A DNA stretch of 64,000 nt from Dehalococcoidia bacterium (GTDB lineage Bacteria; Chloroflexota; Dehalococcoidia; Lucifugimonadales; SHYT01): assembly GCA_009693045.1 (NCBI GenBank), contig SHXZ01000002.1, positions 158,859-222,858 of the forward strand, in the 5' to 3' direction. Positions 25,046 to 33,993 of this stretch are shown piece by piece. A model generated the notes under the pieces. The model worked only from the letters and a program-made list of their open reading frames with translations. It had not been told where the DNA came from and did not search any database. Every line of letters starts with the position of its first letter. The first letter of the stretch is position 1. The position numbers were made by a program, and so were the translations under genes.

Positions 25046-25876
25046 CTATGCTGATGCCGCTAAAAAACCACGCACCGCCGCCAAAAACGCCTGGGGGTTG
25101 TCGCGGTAGGTGCCGTGGCCGGCGTCCGGGATCTCGACGAGCGTAGCGTCGGGGATGGCGTCGGCGGTGCGGCGCGCGTCGTCCACGGTCAGCAGGTGGC
25201 TGCGGACGCCGTGCAGGACGAGGGTGGGCACGGCGATGCGCGGGAAGAACCACCGCATGTCGCCGAGCAGAAAGGTCATGGCCTGCAGCAGCCCCGGCAC
25301 GTCCACGCGCCAGGTGTACGAGCCGTCGGGCTCCTGGCGCATCTGGGTTGACAGGCGCGCCTCAAGCTCTTGGTCGGAGAGGGAGGCGCCGTCCGGCAGC
25401 GTCTGGCGCAGGTGGTCGGCGGCGGCCTGGCGGGAGGGGAGGCGCGCAGTGCGGTTGGGGCCGGAGGCCAACTCGCGGGCGAGGACGTCCTCAACGGGGT
25501 AGTGGGGAGGGTCGCTGAGGACGAGCCGGAGCAGGCGGTGGGAGGAGAGCCCGCCGAAGGCGATGGCGGCGCGGGCGCCCATGGAGTGGCCGAGCAGGTT
25601 GAACCGCTCCAGACCGATGGCGTCGGCGAAGGCGAGGAGGTCGGCGGCGAGGCTCGTGGGCTCGTACCCGGTGGCCGGGGCGTCGCTCTGGCCGTGGCCG
25701 CGCTGGTTCAGGGCGATGACGCGGAACTGGCCCTGGAGCGCCCCGGCAACGACTTCCCAGTTGCGGGCGTTGCCGCCAGCGCCATGGAGGCAGACCAACG
25801 GGGGGCCGCCGCCTCCCCAGTCCAGGTAGTGGAGGCGGAGGTCGGGGAGGTTAGCGAAGCGTTCTTCCGGCGGCAT
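25046..25876 (-). CDS. Alpha/beta hydrolase
   Basis: 276 residues. The oxyanion segment is LVCLHGAGGNARNW, with NQRGHGQSD after strand 4. The nucleophile elbow is LLGHSMGARAAI, PTLVLHGVRS precedes the acid region, and the catalytic histidine is in IPDAGHGTYRDNP. The set is typical of the epoxide-hydrolase/haloperoxidase-like family; the substrate is not predictable. It ends 2 bp before the hyuB remnant and is divergent from the M16 peptidase gene. Confidence 0.9.
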   Translation of the reverse strand: MPPEERFANLPDLRLHYLDWGGGGPPLVCLHGAGGNARNWEVVAGALQGQFRVIALNQRGHGQSDAPATGYEPTSLAADLLAFADAIGLERFNLLGHSMGARAAIAFGGLSSHRLLRLVLSDPPHYPVEDVLARELASGPNRTARLPSRQAAADHLRQTLPDGASLSDQELEARLSTQMRQEPDGSYTWRVDVPGLLQAMTFLLGDMRWFFPRIAVPTLVLHGVRSHLLTVDDARRTADAIPDATLVEIPDAGHGTYRDNPQAFLAAVRGFLAASA

Positions 25877-25928
25877 AGATGGCCCACGAAGCTGATTTCG
25901 TTGCTTCGGCTGGCGTTTGAGGCAACTT

Positions 25929-25958
25929 TTGACTCATTCTTCGCCGTCCGCGTACAAT
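25929..25958 (+). promoter_or_regulatory. Sigma70 promoter of the M16 peptidase gene
   Basis: TTGACT (25929-25934), an 18-bp spacer and TACAAT (25953-25958). The downstream GTG start is at 25965, just where transcription should begin. Confidence 0.78.
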
Positions 25959-25964
25959 AGGGCT

Positions 25965-27230
25965 GTGTTTCAGAAGAGCATTCTCAACAACGGCATCCGC
26001 ATTGTAACGGCCACGCTTGACCATTGCTACTCGGTCAACCTGTCGGTGTTCCTTGGCGCCGGGTCTCGCTACGAGAGGAACGAAGACGGCGGCGCGTTCC
26101 ACTTCATTGAGCACCTGTGCTTCAAGGGCACGCCGCGGCACCCGACGTCGCGGGCGGTGAGCGAGACGATTGAGCGCGTTGGCGGCTACCTGAACGCCGC
26201 GACGCAGCGGGAGATGACGAACTACTGGGTGAAGGTGGCGCGCCCGTACTTTGACGTGGCGCACGACCTGCTGCTGGACATGCTGCTCCACTCGCTGTTT
26301 GAGCCGGGGGAGCTTGAGAAGGAGCGGAACGTCGTCCTGGAGGAACTGGCCAGCACCAACGATCACCCGGACAGCCGAATGGAGCAGCTTATTGACGAGG
26401 TGGTATGGCCGGACCAGCCCATGGGGCGCGATGTCGGCGGCACCGAGGAGTCGGTCAAGGGGATCAGTCGCGAGCGCCTGCTGGAGCTGATGCGGCGGCA
26501 GTACATCCCGTCCAATACCGTGGTGACCATGGTGAGCAGCCTCGCGCACGACGAGGTGGTGGAGACGCTGGCGCCGAAGCTGGAATCGTGGCCCGTGGCC
26601 GCGCCGCTGCCGTGGATAGCCGCCAAAGACGGGCAGCAAGCCGCACGCCTGAAGGTAGAGTACCGAAAGACCGACCAGGCGCACGTTGGCCTGGCCTTGC
26701 CTGGGTTCCCGTCAACGCACCCCGACCGGTACGCGCTGGATATGCTGAGCATTGTGCTTGGCGAGGGGATGAGCAGCCGGCTATTCGCGGAGGTGCGCGA
26801 CCATCGCGGGCTGGCGTATGACATCCACAGCTACACGACGCACTTCCAGGACACGGGCGCGCTGATGACCTACGCCGCCACGGACCCAAAGAACGCGGCG
26901 CAGGCCCTGGATGTCACGCTCAAGGAGCTCGCGAAGATGCGCGATGAGGTCGTCCCCGACGACGAGCTCCAGAAGGCGAAGGAGCTGGCGAAGGGGCGGC
27001 TGGTGCTGCGGCTTGAGGACCCCAGGTCGCTGGGGTACTGGGCGGGTAGCCACGAGCTGCTTGAGGGGCACGTGCCGCCTCTGGAGGAGATTGCCGCCAA
27101 GCTGGACGCGGTGACGGCGGCGGACGTGCAGCGTGTTGCGGCGGGGGTGATTGCGACGGAGCGGCTGAACCTTGCCGTCGTCGGACCGTTTCGGAGCGAG
27201 CAGCGGTTTGCCAAGCTGTTGCGCGTGTAG
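25965..27230 (+). CDS. M16 (insulinase/processing peptidase) family zinc protease
   Basis: About 421 residues. The inverted zinc motif HFIEHLCFKGT (HxxEH) is followed about 75 residues later by ELEKERNVVLEEL, which supplies the third ligand. The C-terminal half has GLALPGFPSTHPDRYAL, GEGMSSRLFAEVRDHRGLAY and KELAKGRLVLRLEDPRS, as in YmxG/PqqL-like peptidases. The GTG at 25965 starts MFQKSILNNGIRIV, the standard family beginning. A longer TTG start would overlap the promoter. With the -10 box ending 6 nt before the GTG, the mRNA is probably leaderless. Confidence 0.92.
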   Translation: MFQKSILNNGIRIVTATLDHCYSVNLSVFLGAGSRYERNEDGGAFHFIEHLCFKGTPRHPTSRAVSETIERVGGYLNAATQREMTNYWVKVARPYFDVAHDLLLDMLLHSLFEPGELEKERNVVLEELASTNDHPDSRMEQLIDEVVWPDQPMGRDVGGTEESVKGISRERLLELMRRQYIPSNTVVTMVSSLAHDEVVETLAPKLESWPVAAPLPWIAAKDGQQAARLKVEYRKTDQAHVGLALPGFPSTHPDRYALDMLSIVLGEGMSSRLFAEVRDHRGLAYDIHSYTTHFQDTGALMTYAATDPKNAAQALDVTLKELAKMRDEVVPDDELQKAKELAKGRLVLRLEDPRSLGYWAGSHELLEGHVPPLEEIAAKLDAVTAADVQRVAAGVIATERLNLAVVGPFRSEQRFAKLLRV

Positions 27231-27404
27231 ATGGGGTTTCGTATCCGCAGATTTCACAGATGACACGGATTCTCACTCCTTCTTTGAGGACCCTGCGTCA
27301 TCTGTGGACGGACACCCGCAAGCCCTGAGGGGTCACCGCTCAAGAGCGAGCGGGAAAGCACGGACATAACGTAGGGCATTTCTTGAAGAGTGAGGGATAG
27401 CGTC

Positions 27405-27530
27405 ATGGCAAAGGACAAGGCCAAGAAGCAGGTCAAGAAAGAGAAGACCGCCGAGGAGTTCGTGGCGCAGGTCAGCAAGGACTCGCGGAAGCGGAACGGG
27501 AACCGGGTGGCGTTCGGCTGGAAGCGGTAG
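27405..27530 (+). CDS. Small lysine-rich basic protein
   Basis: A 41-residue frame starts at an ATG with AGGGAT upstream. It is rich in Lys and Arg: MAKDKAKKQVKKEKTAEEF at the start and RVAFGWKR at the end. Strong positive charge suggests nucleic-acid binding, but I know no family. It stands between the M16 gene and a dispersed repeat. The preceding intergenic region carries a CAGATTTCACAGATGACACG-type dispersed sequence. It is possibly real because codon choice is GC-biased like the neighbours. Confidence 0.5.
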   Translation: MAKDKAKKQVKKEKTAEEFVAQVSKDSRKRNGNRVAFGWKR

Positions 27531-27554
27531 GCGCCCTAGCTAGACCGTCCCCCG

Positions 27555-27657
27555 CCATTCTGAGCGCAGCGAGGAGTCTCCACAGATCCGTGGGCGAGTG
27601 TCGATACGTGGGGAGATTCCTCGGTCGCTTCGCTCCTTCAGAATGGCATGGTAGCGC
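27555..27657. repeat. Dispersed inverted-repeat element, copy 2
   Basis: GCCATTCTGAGCGCAGCGAG at the left end is mirrored by CTTCGCTCCTTCAGAATGGC at the right. GAGTCTCCACAG and GGGGAGATTCCTCGG lie inside. At about 100 bp with complementary ends it looks like a complete MITE-like unit. Confidence 0.72.
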
Positions 27658-27684
27658 AGGTGCCATTCTCTCTCAGAGATGGTA

Positions 27685-28320
27685 TTACTCCATCCCCACC
27701 AGCAGGTCGCCGGCGGCGACGGTCTGGCCGGGCTTGATGGGGATTGATTTGACGACGCCGGGCGAAGCCGCACGGACGATCTGCTCCATCTTCATGGCTT
27801 CCAGGACGCAAAGCTCCTGACCCTCCGCGACCTGCTGGCCCACCTTGACCGAGACGGCCACGATGCGCCCGGGCATGGCGGCGGTGACCCGCTTCTCTGA
27901 TCCAGCGGCGGCTGCGGCACGCGCGGCGCGACTCGGGCGGGCAACGACGGCGCGTGGCTGCTGCGACGCGGGGGCTACGGGTCCCGCCGGGCCGAGCGTC
28001 ACCTCCAGCGGCTTGCCGTCGATGAGCACGCGTGGCTTGCGACCTGGCTCGTTGGCCACCTCCACGCGGAGCCAGCGGCCTCCGGCCTGGATGCGAAAGA
28101 GCTTGGCACCGGAAGCCGAAGGGGTCGCGGTGTCCTTGCCAAGCGGCGCGAGCGTGACGGTGACCGGCAGCCCGTCCACCAGGATGTCATAGGTGAGGCC
28201 CTGGGGGTGTGGCACCTGCACCTGGCGCTTGCGCCCTGCAATGGTGACGGAAAACCGGCGTCCCGAGGCGGAGTGTAAGCCGCGGAGCTCAACCTCCCAC
28301 AAGACCTGATTGGAGGTCAC
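27685..28320 (-). CDS. Biotin carboxyl carrier protein of an acyl-CoA carboxylase
   Basis: About 211 residues. The C-terminal biotinyl domain has MPGRIVAVSVKVGQQVAEGQ and the biotinylation motif EAMKMEQIV. The N-terminal 130 residues are a beta-rich linker region as in the propionyl/methylcrotonyl carboxylase BT domain. It starts with GTG at 28320, overlapping the stop of the biotin carboxylase gene, so the subunits are made together. The carboxyltransferase subunit is not in the window, so acetyl- versus propionyl-CoA specificity is unresolved. Confidence 0.88.
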   Translation of the reverse strand: MTSNQVLWEVELRGLHSASGRRFSVTIAGRKRQVQVPHPQGLTYDILVDGLPVTVTLAPLGKDTATPSASGAKLFRIQAGGRWLRVEVANEPGRKPRVLIDGKPLEVTLGPAGPVAPASQQPRAVVARPSRAARAAAAAGSEKRVTAAMPGRIVAVSVKVGQQVAEGQELCVLEAMKMEQIVRAASPGVVKSIPIKPGQTVAAGDLLVGME

Positions 28321-29891
28321 CACGGCGACCGCCCTCCCCCGTTCACCACGACGAGCTGCTCGTACCGCCCGCCCTGGCGCCAGCGCGCCTCGCCACTCGT
28401 GGCGGCGCCGGTCTTGACGCCGGCGAGGGCGAGGGCGAGCGCGGCAGCCGCTGTGACCTCCGGCCCGTCCTGCTCGTCGATCTCGCTGTCGTCTCCGTCG
28501 AGGCCTGGCGGGGGTGAGCCGGACACGGCCGTGTGGAGGTTGTGCTGGGCGCGCCGCCGCCCGGTGAGCTTGGTGAGGGTGTCGCAATCGTACGTGGCGA
28601 GCCGGAACGTCGGGTCGCCCAGGACGGAGCGCAGCACCGGGATGTTCACAGTGAGGCCCTCCAGCCGGAACTCGCGGAGGGCGTTCTCAAGCCGCTCAAT
28701 CGCGATGTCGCGGTCCTCGCCCCAGGCCATCACCTTGGCGAGCATCGGCTCGTAGTAGGGTGTCACCTCGTAGCCGGGGAACAGCGCGCTGTCCACGCGG
28801 ATGCCGTCGCCGGAGGGGACGTCAACGCTCTTGAGCGTTCCGAGAACGGGCAGGAACGTCTCCGGTTCCTCCGGGTAGAGGCGGACCTCAATGGCGTGGC
28901 CGTTGCTGCGCAGGTCGCTTTGTCGGAAGGGCAGTGGCTCGCCGGCGGCGATGCGGAGCTGGAGTTCCACCAGGTCCAGGCCGGTCACCATCTCGGTGAT
29001 GCCGTGCTCAACCTGGAGGCGTGTGTTCATCTCCAGGAAGTAGAAGCGGCGCTGGCGGTCCACCAGGAACTCCACCGTGCCCGCGTTGGTGTAGCCGATG
29101 TGGCGCACGAGGGCTAGGGCCGCGTCGTAGAGGGCCTGGCGGAGCGTGGGGTCAATCTTGGCGCACGGCGTCTCCTCCACGACCTTCTGGTGGCGGCGCT
29201 GCACCGAGCAATCGCGCTCAAAAAGGTGGACGGCGTTGCCGTGCTCGTCGGCGAGCACCTGGACCTCTACGTGGCTGGCGTCCTCCACGTAGCGTTCCAG
29301 GTACATGCGGGCGCTGCCGAACGCGCCCTGCGCCAGGGTGCGGGCGCGCTGGAGGACCCGCTCCAGGGACCTGGGACGCTGGACGATTCGCACGCCGATG
29401 CCGCCGCCGCCCTCGGCGGCCTTGACCATGACGGGGAAGCCCAGCACCTCGGCGATGTCAGGGGCCTCGGCGTCGCTTACCTCGTGGTCAACGCCCGGCA
29501 CCAGCGGCAAGCCGGCCTCCTTGGCGAGCCGCCGCGCCAGGACCTTGTCGCCCATGGCCTGCATGACGGACGGGCGCGGCCCAACGAAGGCGACGCCGGC
29601 CTCCTGGCAGGCGGTGGCAAAGGCGGGGTTCTGCGAGAGGAAGCCGTAGCCCGGGTGAATGGCGTCGGCGCCCGTGCGCTTGGCGGCCTCAAGGATGCGC
29701 TGGACGTTGAGGTAGCTCTCCGCGGCCGACGGCGGCCCCAACCGATAGGACTGGTCCGCCTGGCGGACGTGGAGAGCGCCCGCGTCCGCGTCGGAGAACA
29801 CGGCGACGGTCGGGATGTCCATGCGCCGCGCCGTGCGGATGACACGGCAGGCGATCTCCCCGCGGTTGGCGATCAGAAGCTTTTTGAACAT
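28317..29891 (-). CDS. accC: Biotin carboxylase subunit (AccC-like)
   Basis: 524 residues. It carboxylates carrier-bound biotin using ATP and bicarbonate. It begins MFKKLLIANRGEIACRVIRT. The ATP-grasp domain has VMVKAAEGGGGIGVRIV. ERDCSVQRRHQKVVEETP is the biotin carboxylase signature, and EMNTRLQVEHGITEMVTG follows. The C-terminal 70 residues are longer than AccC and resemble the linker part of acyl-CoA carboxylase alpha chains. The ATG at 29891 is chosen at the standard family start. The stop overlaps the BCCP start. Confidence 0.93.
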   Translation of the reverse strand: MFKKLLIANRGEIACRVIRTARRMDIPTVAVFSDADAGALHVRQADQSYRLGPPSAAESYLNVQRILEAAKRTGADAIHPGYGFLSQNPAFATACQEAGVAFVGPRPSVMQAMGDKVLARRLAKEAGLPLVPGVDHEVSDAEAPDIAEVLGFPVMVKAAEGGGGIGVRIVQRPRSLERVLQRARTLAQGAFGSARMYLERYVEDASHVEVQVLADEHGNAVHLFERDCSVQRRHQKVVEETPCAKIDPTLRQALYDAALALVRHIGYTNAGTVEFLVDRQRRFYFLEMNTRLQVEHGITEMVTGLDLVELQLRIAAGEPLPFRQSDLRSNGHAIEVRLYPEEPETFLPVLGTLKSVDVPSGDGIRVDSALFPGYEVTPYYEPMLAKVMAWGEDRDIAIERLENALREFRLEGLTVNIPVLRSVLGDPTFRLATYDCDTLTKLTGRRRAQHNLHTAVSGSPPPGLDGDDSEIDEQDGPEVTAAAALALALAGVKTGAATSGEARWRQGGRYEQLVVVNGGGRSPW

Positions 29892-30267
29892 AGCTGATGA
29901 GATTGACGGTAGCACGCATAGAGAAGGGGAGCAAGGGGGACAGGCCTGAGGCGGGACAATAACACGTGATGCATATTGTGTGCCTGGAGAAGAGCCAGGC
30001 GGGTCATGCGGCCAAAAAGGTCAGAACCTCGCTGCTCTGAGAACGCGATGCCTTGTGTTGATTCCCCCCTTCTTCCTTCCTTCGGCTTCGCTTAGGACAG
30101 GCTCTAATACGAACGCTGCGTAAGGGTGACGGTTACTCCCCGCCCGCTACTCCCTTTGACAAGCCCGGGACGAGCGGGCAGGGACGGTTCCGCTCGTGCT
30201 GAGCTTGGCGAAGCACGAGCGGAACCACAGGCGGAGCAATGACCGTCATCCTCACTCAGAGTTGGTA
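29892..30267. other. Intergenic with a 15-bp hairpin
   Basis: GGTTCCGCTCGTGCT (30186-30200) pairs perfectly with AGCACGAGCGGAACC (30212-30226). The rest contains no gene I can support. The region separates accC (read leftwards from 29891) and the broken DUF11 gene end. Confidence 0.5.
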
Positions 30268-32677
30268 TTAATTCGTCAGCACTGTCACGGAAACCGTGGC
30301 GTTGTTGCCCGCGGGCAGACTCCCCAGGTTCCATGTGACGGTACTTCCAGACACGACCCCACCGTTGGGATTGCTGGTGACTGTCACCCCTGCCGGCAGG
30401 GTAGCTACCAGCACTACGCCTTGAGCGCTCGCATTGCTGGTGTTCGTGACGACAAAGGTATAGGTGATGTTGCTAGCCACGACGACGGTGTTGCTAACGC
30501 TGGCCACCGCACCTTGCTGGGCGTTACTAGCGCTGACCGCGGCGTTGTTGGCAAGGGTGGCGGTAACCTGGGCCACGGCTGCCGTTTTACTTAGCCCCAG
30601 TATGACCACTGCAGTGACCTGGACGGTCGCCTGGGTCGATTTGAGTGGCTCCTGGCCCGAGTCTACCGTGGCCGTGTTCACCACGTTGGTGGTCCCGGCT
30701 GGGAAGGCGTTAGCCGCGGACCCCTCAAGTGTAGCCGTTTAGGTGAGGGTGACGCTGGACCCTGGGCCCATGGCGCCCAGATTCCACGTGATGATGCCAA
30801 GACTGTAGACGCCGCCGCCCGAGATGGCGGATACCGAGGCCACGTAGGTCTCGATGGGGTCGTCGGTGACCACTACCCCCCGTGGCTTGCACAGTACCCG
30901 TGTTGGTGACGGCGAGGGTGTAGCTGATGCTGCCGCCAGGCACGGACGACGTGGGATTGCCCGTCTTAGCAATGGTCAGGTTGGCGGCCGTGGTCACCGT
31001 TACGGTCTTGGTAACGTTGACTGGGTTCGTCTCCAGGGAGTCCGCGGTGGCGGTGTTCACCACGTTGGTGGTCCCCTGGGGGAAGACCCCGGTGGAGGCC
31101 GCCTTTAGGGTTGCGGTGTAGTTGACGGTAACGCTGCTGGCCGGGCTCAGGTTCGGGAGGTTCCAGGTGATGGTGTTCCCGCTGTAGGTTCCAGGGGAAG
31201 AAATGGCCGACACCGAGGCCACGTACGTCTCGTCTGGGTTGTCGGTCACCACGAGATTCGTCGCCGTGCTATCACCGGTGTTGCTCACCACGATGGTGTA
31301 GTTGATGCTGCCGCCGGGCGCCGACGACGTGGGGCTGGCCGTCTTGCTGATGCTCAGTACCGGCGTCGAGGTGGTGGTGTGCCGGGTGGTATTGGTGTTG
31401 GCTGCCGTGGGCAGGGCGGGCGATACGAGCTTTCCGGTGTTGAAGATCTCCGTTCCCGTGGTCAACCCGATCTTGACGTCCGGCTTGAAGCGCACCGTGA
31501 CGGTCTGGCCCACAGCGATACTGCCGACGTTCCAGGTGACGGTCCCTGAGGCGAAGGCGCCGCCGTCAAGGGGCATCACGTTGGTCAGGTCGGTGTCCAC
31601 GACGTCGGTGATGACCGCGCCGTTGATGGGGACCGTGCCGACGTTGGTGGCCGTGATGGTGTAGGTGATCGTCTCGCCGGACCCGACCTGGCTGCCGCTG
31701 GGCGGGTTGGCTTCCTTCTCGATTACCAGGCGAGGGATGGGCCTGACGTCCACGTCGCCCGTCTTCGGCGGAGAGTTATGGGCACTGTAGACATCAACGC
31801 TCCCGAATCCGGCAGCTCCAAAGGCGGATTTCTTGATGGCGAACTCGTAGGTTGTCTCATAGACCCACGGGTTGGCGGGATTGGCGGTTGTCCCCAGGTT
31901 GTAGGTGTTGGTGGGAACCCGTGGGGGGCTAACAGTGGACTTGGTGGGCCAGGTGGGACTGGCGACGTTGAAGTCCCAGTACAGGGAGGACTGGGCCGCG
32001 GCGATGTCGGTGGCGCTTCCAAAGTTGAGGGCCCCGTCGCCGTCGGTAGCGCCCAGGCTCTGAACAACGCCAGTTGCGCTGTCCTGGGTAGCATAGTCCA
32101 TGAAAAAGTCCAGGGCCAGCACACCGTTCTTATCGAAGAGCTTGGCGCCCATTTTGTCGCTGTTCAACAGGTCCGACAACCGGTGGGGGCGCTTGGCTTT
32201 CCAGCCAATGGAGTTCGTCCCAACAGGCCCATAGGTGTTGTCGTTGATGAAGACGCTTTGCTCAAAGGCCAGGTACACGTTGTCGGCGTCCTCAGCCTGA
32301 TACAGCAGCCCGGCGAAGTTGCCGCTGAGCTGGTCCTGGGTGTACGTGATCCCCTGGACGATGTAGGCGGGGTCCACGACGCCGGTGATCGGGTTCTTCA
32401 CGAAGCCGTCCACGTTGGCAATGCTTAGTGAATGAGCAACTGCCCCGCCGCTAGCGGGAGAAGCGGACGAATTGAAAGGGTCGGTGGGCGGCGGCCCAAA
32501 ATTCGTGGACTGACTTTCTGAGCTGGCAGGTTCTTCTGACGCCTGACCGGCAACGAAGAACGTTCCCAGCATACCTGCCAAGAGCAAGATCAGTACGGCC
32601 GACGCGAGACTGCCCCTTAAGCGCCTGGACCCTCTGCCCGTTGTCCTTCTTGTGCGCTAAAGGCCTTTGATTTCCAT
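30268..32677 (-). pseudogene. Broken secreted protein with DUF11 repeats
   Basis: Read from the ATG at 32677 (GGGGGA upstream), the frame gives MEIKGL and then TAG at 32657-32659. It continues with an Arg-rich n-region and the hydrophobic signal SAVLILLLAGMLGTFFVAG. About 250 residues of ordinary secreted domain follow, then DUF11 repeats such as LSISKTASPTSSAPGGSINY, VSNTGDSTATNLVVTDNPDE and FPQGTTNVVNTATADS. A run of six G near 30876-30882 shifts the frame by one base. A TAA at 30739-30741 replaces the Tyr seen in the sister repeat. The last repeat ends at 30268. Three lesions argue for a pseudogene; a shortened product from an internal TTG (32587) is the alternative. Confidence 0.8.
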
Positions 32678-32984
32678 AGCGATGTCCCCCAGCATATCGA
32701 GATCCCGTGAAATCATATGTACCACTCACCCAGCCTTGATTATAGTGAGAGGACACAAGAGGATGCTTCGTAGTCGTAATTCCTACAGAAGACACGAGAC
32801 GACATTTCTAGGTTATGAGCGTCGAGACTAACAAGGACGCCTGCACCGTCGCGGGTATTCTTGACAGGGCAAAGGCGCTGCGCTACCGTCACGGCGCGAC
32901 ACATGTGCAGGGAGCTGCGACGTTGTACACTCAGGCTTGGCCGTCCTCGGAGAGACATGAGTCAGTGTTGCCAGGAACATTTGC
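32678..32984. other. Divergent intergenic region
   Basis: About 300 bp between the DUF11 gene and the hydratase cluster. On the minus strand a TATAAT lies near 32742-32748, a candidate -10 for the DUF11 gene. No open frame is supported. Confidence 0.45.
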
Positions 32985-33455
32985 ATGACGCAGTGGGCGC
33001 CGATCCTGACCGACGAGCAGCGCCAGGCCATCTTGCAGTGGAAGGGCGACACGGTGGTGCTGGAGGTGGAGGCTGGGCACGTCAAGCGGTTCGCGGAGGC
33101 CATTGGCGACGCGAACCCGCTGTACTCGGATGAGGTCAAGGCGCGGCAGAGCCGGTATGGCGGCATCATAGCGCCGCCAACGTTCCTCCGCGCCGCCGGT
33201 TCCACGATCCCCGTGGTGGCGGCCCTCGCGGGGTTTGACCAGATTCTGGACGCGGGCAGCGAGTGGGAATACCGCGAGACGGTGCGGGTCGGCGACGTCA
33301 TCACCTCGGCAATGGGAGTCAAGAGCGTTGCGACGCGGAGATTAGCCATTGGGCCTTCGGTCTTCGTGGTGTTTGAGGCGACGTACCGCAACCAGTTTGG
33401 ACAAGTTGTGGCCTTGCAGCGGTCCACGCTGATACGGTACAGGGGGGCGGGATGA
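32985..33455 (+). CDS. FAS1-like/MaoC hot-dog dehydratase, first copy
   Basis: 156 residues with the FAS1-like dehydratase (MaoC N-terminal half) pattern: VEAGHVKRFAEAIGDANPLY, SRYGGIIAPPTFLRAAG, SEWEYRETVRVGDVI and a closing YRNQFGQVVALQRSTLIRY. It is probably one half of a two-subunit enoyl/hydroxyacyl-CoA hydratase. It is a paralogue of the next gene, whose ATG overlaps its stop. The third gene of the cluster carries the complementary catalytic MaoC domain. Confidence 0.86.
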   Translation: MTQWAPILTDEQRQAILQWKGDTVVLEVEAGHVKRFAEAIGDANPLYSDEVKARQSRYGGIIAPPTFLRAAGSTIPVVAALAGFDQILDAGSEWEYRETVRVGDVITSAMGVKSVATRRLAIGPSVFVVFEATYRNQFGQVVALQRSTLIRYRGAG

Positions 33456-33910
33456 CGACGGTAGACGCGACAGCGGCACTTGAGGAGATCAAGAAGCTGG
33501 TTGGCATGGAGTCGGCGTCCGCGAGCTACCTGATTGAGAAAGGGCACGTGCGGCGGTTCGCCGAGGCGATCGGCGATCCCAGCCCGCTCTTCAGCGATGA
33601 GGTCAAGGCGGGACAGAGCCGGTATGGCGGGATCATCGCCCCACCCACGTTCTTGCGGAACTGCCCCTCGGGGCCGTTCCCGCAACCCATCCGCAGCCCG
33701 TTCACTCGCGCCCTGGACGGCGGAAGCGACTGGGAGTACTTTGAGCCGGTCAGGCCGGGGGACACCATCACGACGGTGCAGAAGTTCTCCGGCGTGGAGG
33801 CCCGCCAGAGTCGTCTTGGGACGATGATGATCATGTCCCGCGAGACGCGCTACACCAACCAGTTTGGGCAACTGGTGGCGGTCCAGCGGAGCCACGGGAT
33901 CAGCTATTAG
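33452..33910 (+). CDS. FAS1-like/MaoC hot-dog dehydratase, second copy
   Basis: 152 residues, clearly paralogous to the preceding protein: KGHVRRFAEAIGDPSPLFSD, SRYGGIIAPPTFLRNCP, SDWEYFEPVRPGDTI, YTNQFGQLVAVQRSHGISY. The ATG overlaps the previous stop (ATGA). Tandem copies may form a heterodimeric or heterotetrameric hydratase, or serve two substrates. A 20-bp perfect hairpin directly follows. Confidence 0.86.
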   Translation: MTTVDATAALEEIKKLVGMESASASYLIEKGHVRRFAEAIGDPSPLFSDEVKAGQSRYGGIIAPPTFLRNCPSGPFPQPIRSPFTRALDGGSDWEYFEPVRPGDTITTVQKFSGVEARQSRLGTMMIMSRETRYTNQFGQLVAVQRSHGISY

Positions 33911-33915
33911 GGTTC

Positions 33916-33959
33916 CCTCGCCCCACACCCTCTCCCTTTGGAGAGGGTGTGGGGCGAGG
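33916..33959. repeat. 20-bp perfect hairpin between hydratase genes
   Basis: CCTCGCCCCACACCCTCTCC (33916-33935) and its exact complement (33940-33959) enclose a 4-nt loop. This wording is a common dispersed palindrome. It has no T-tract, so the cluster may be read through or separated here. Confidence 0.75.
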
Positions 33960-33993
33960 ACAGGCCAGTCACATCTTGACGAGGAGGGAGCGC

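Noticed and set aside
27236..27320. CAGATTTCACAGATGACACG segment as vector or contaminant sequence
   Set aside because: It resembles a dispersed genomic repeat common in environmental assemblies and has no vector features; too little to call a feature.
16592..30741. Stop-codon recoding as an explanation for in-frame TAG and TAA
   Set aside because: Both TAG and TAA occur, each with a frameshift in the same gene, and all intact genes use TAG, TAA and TGA as normal stops.
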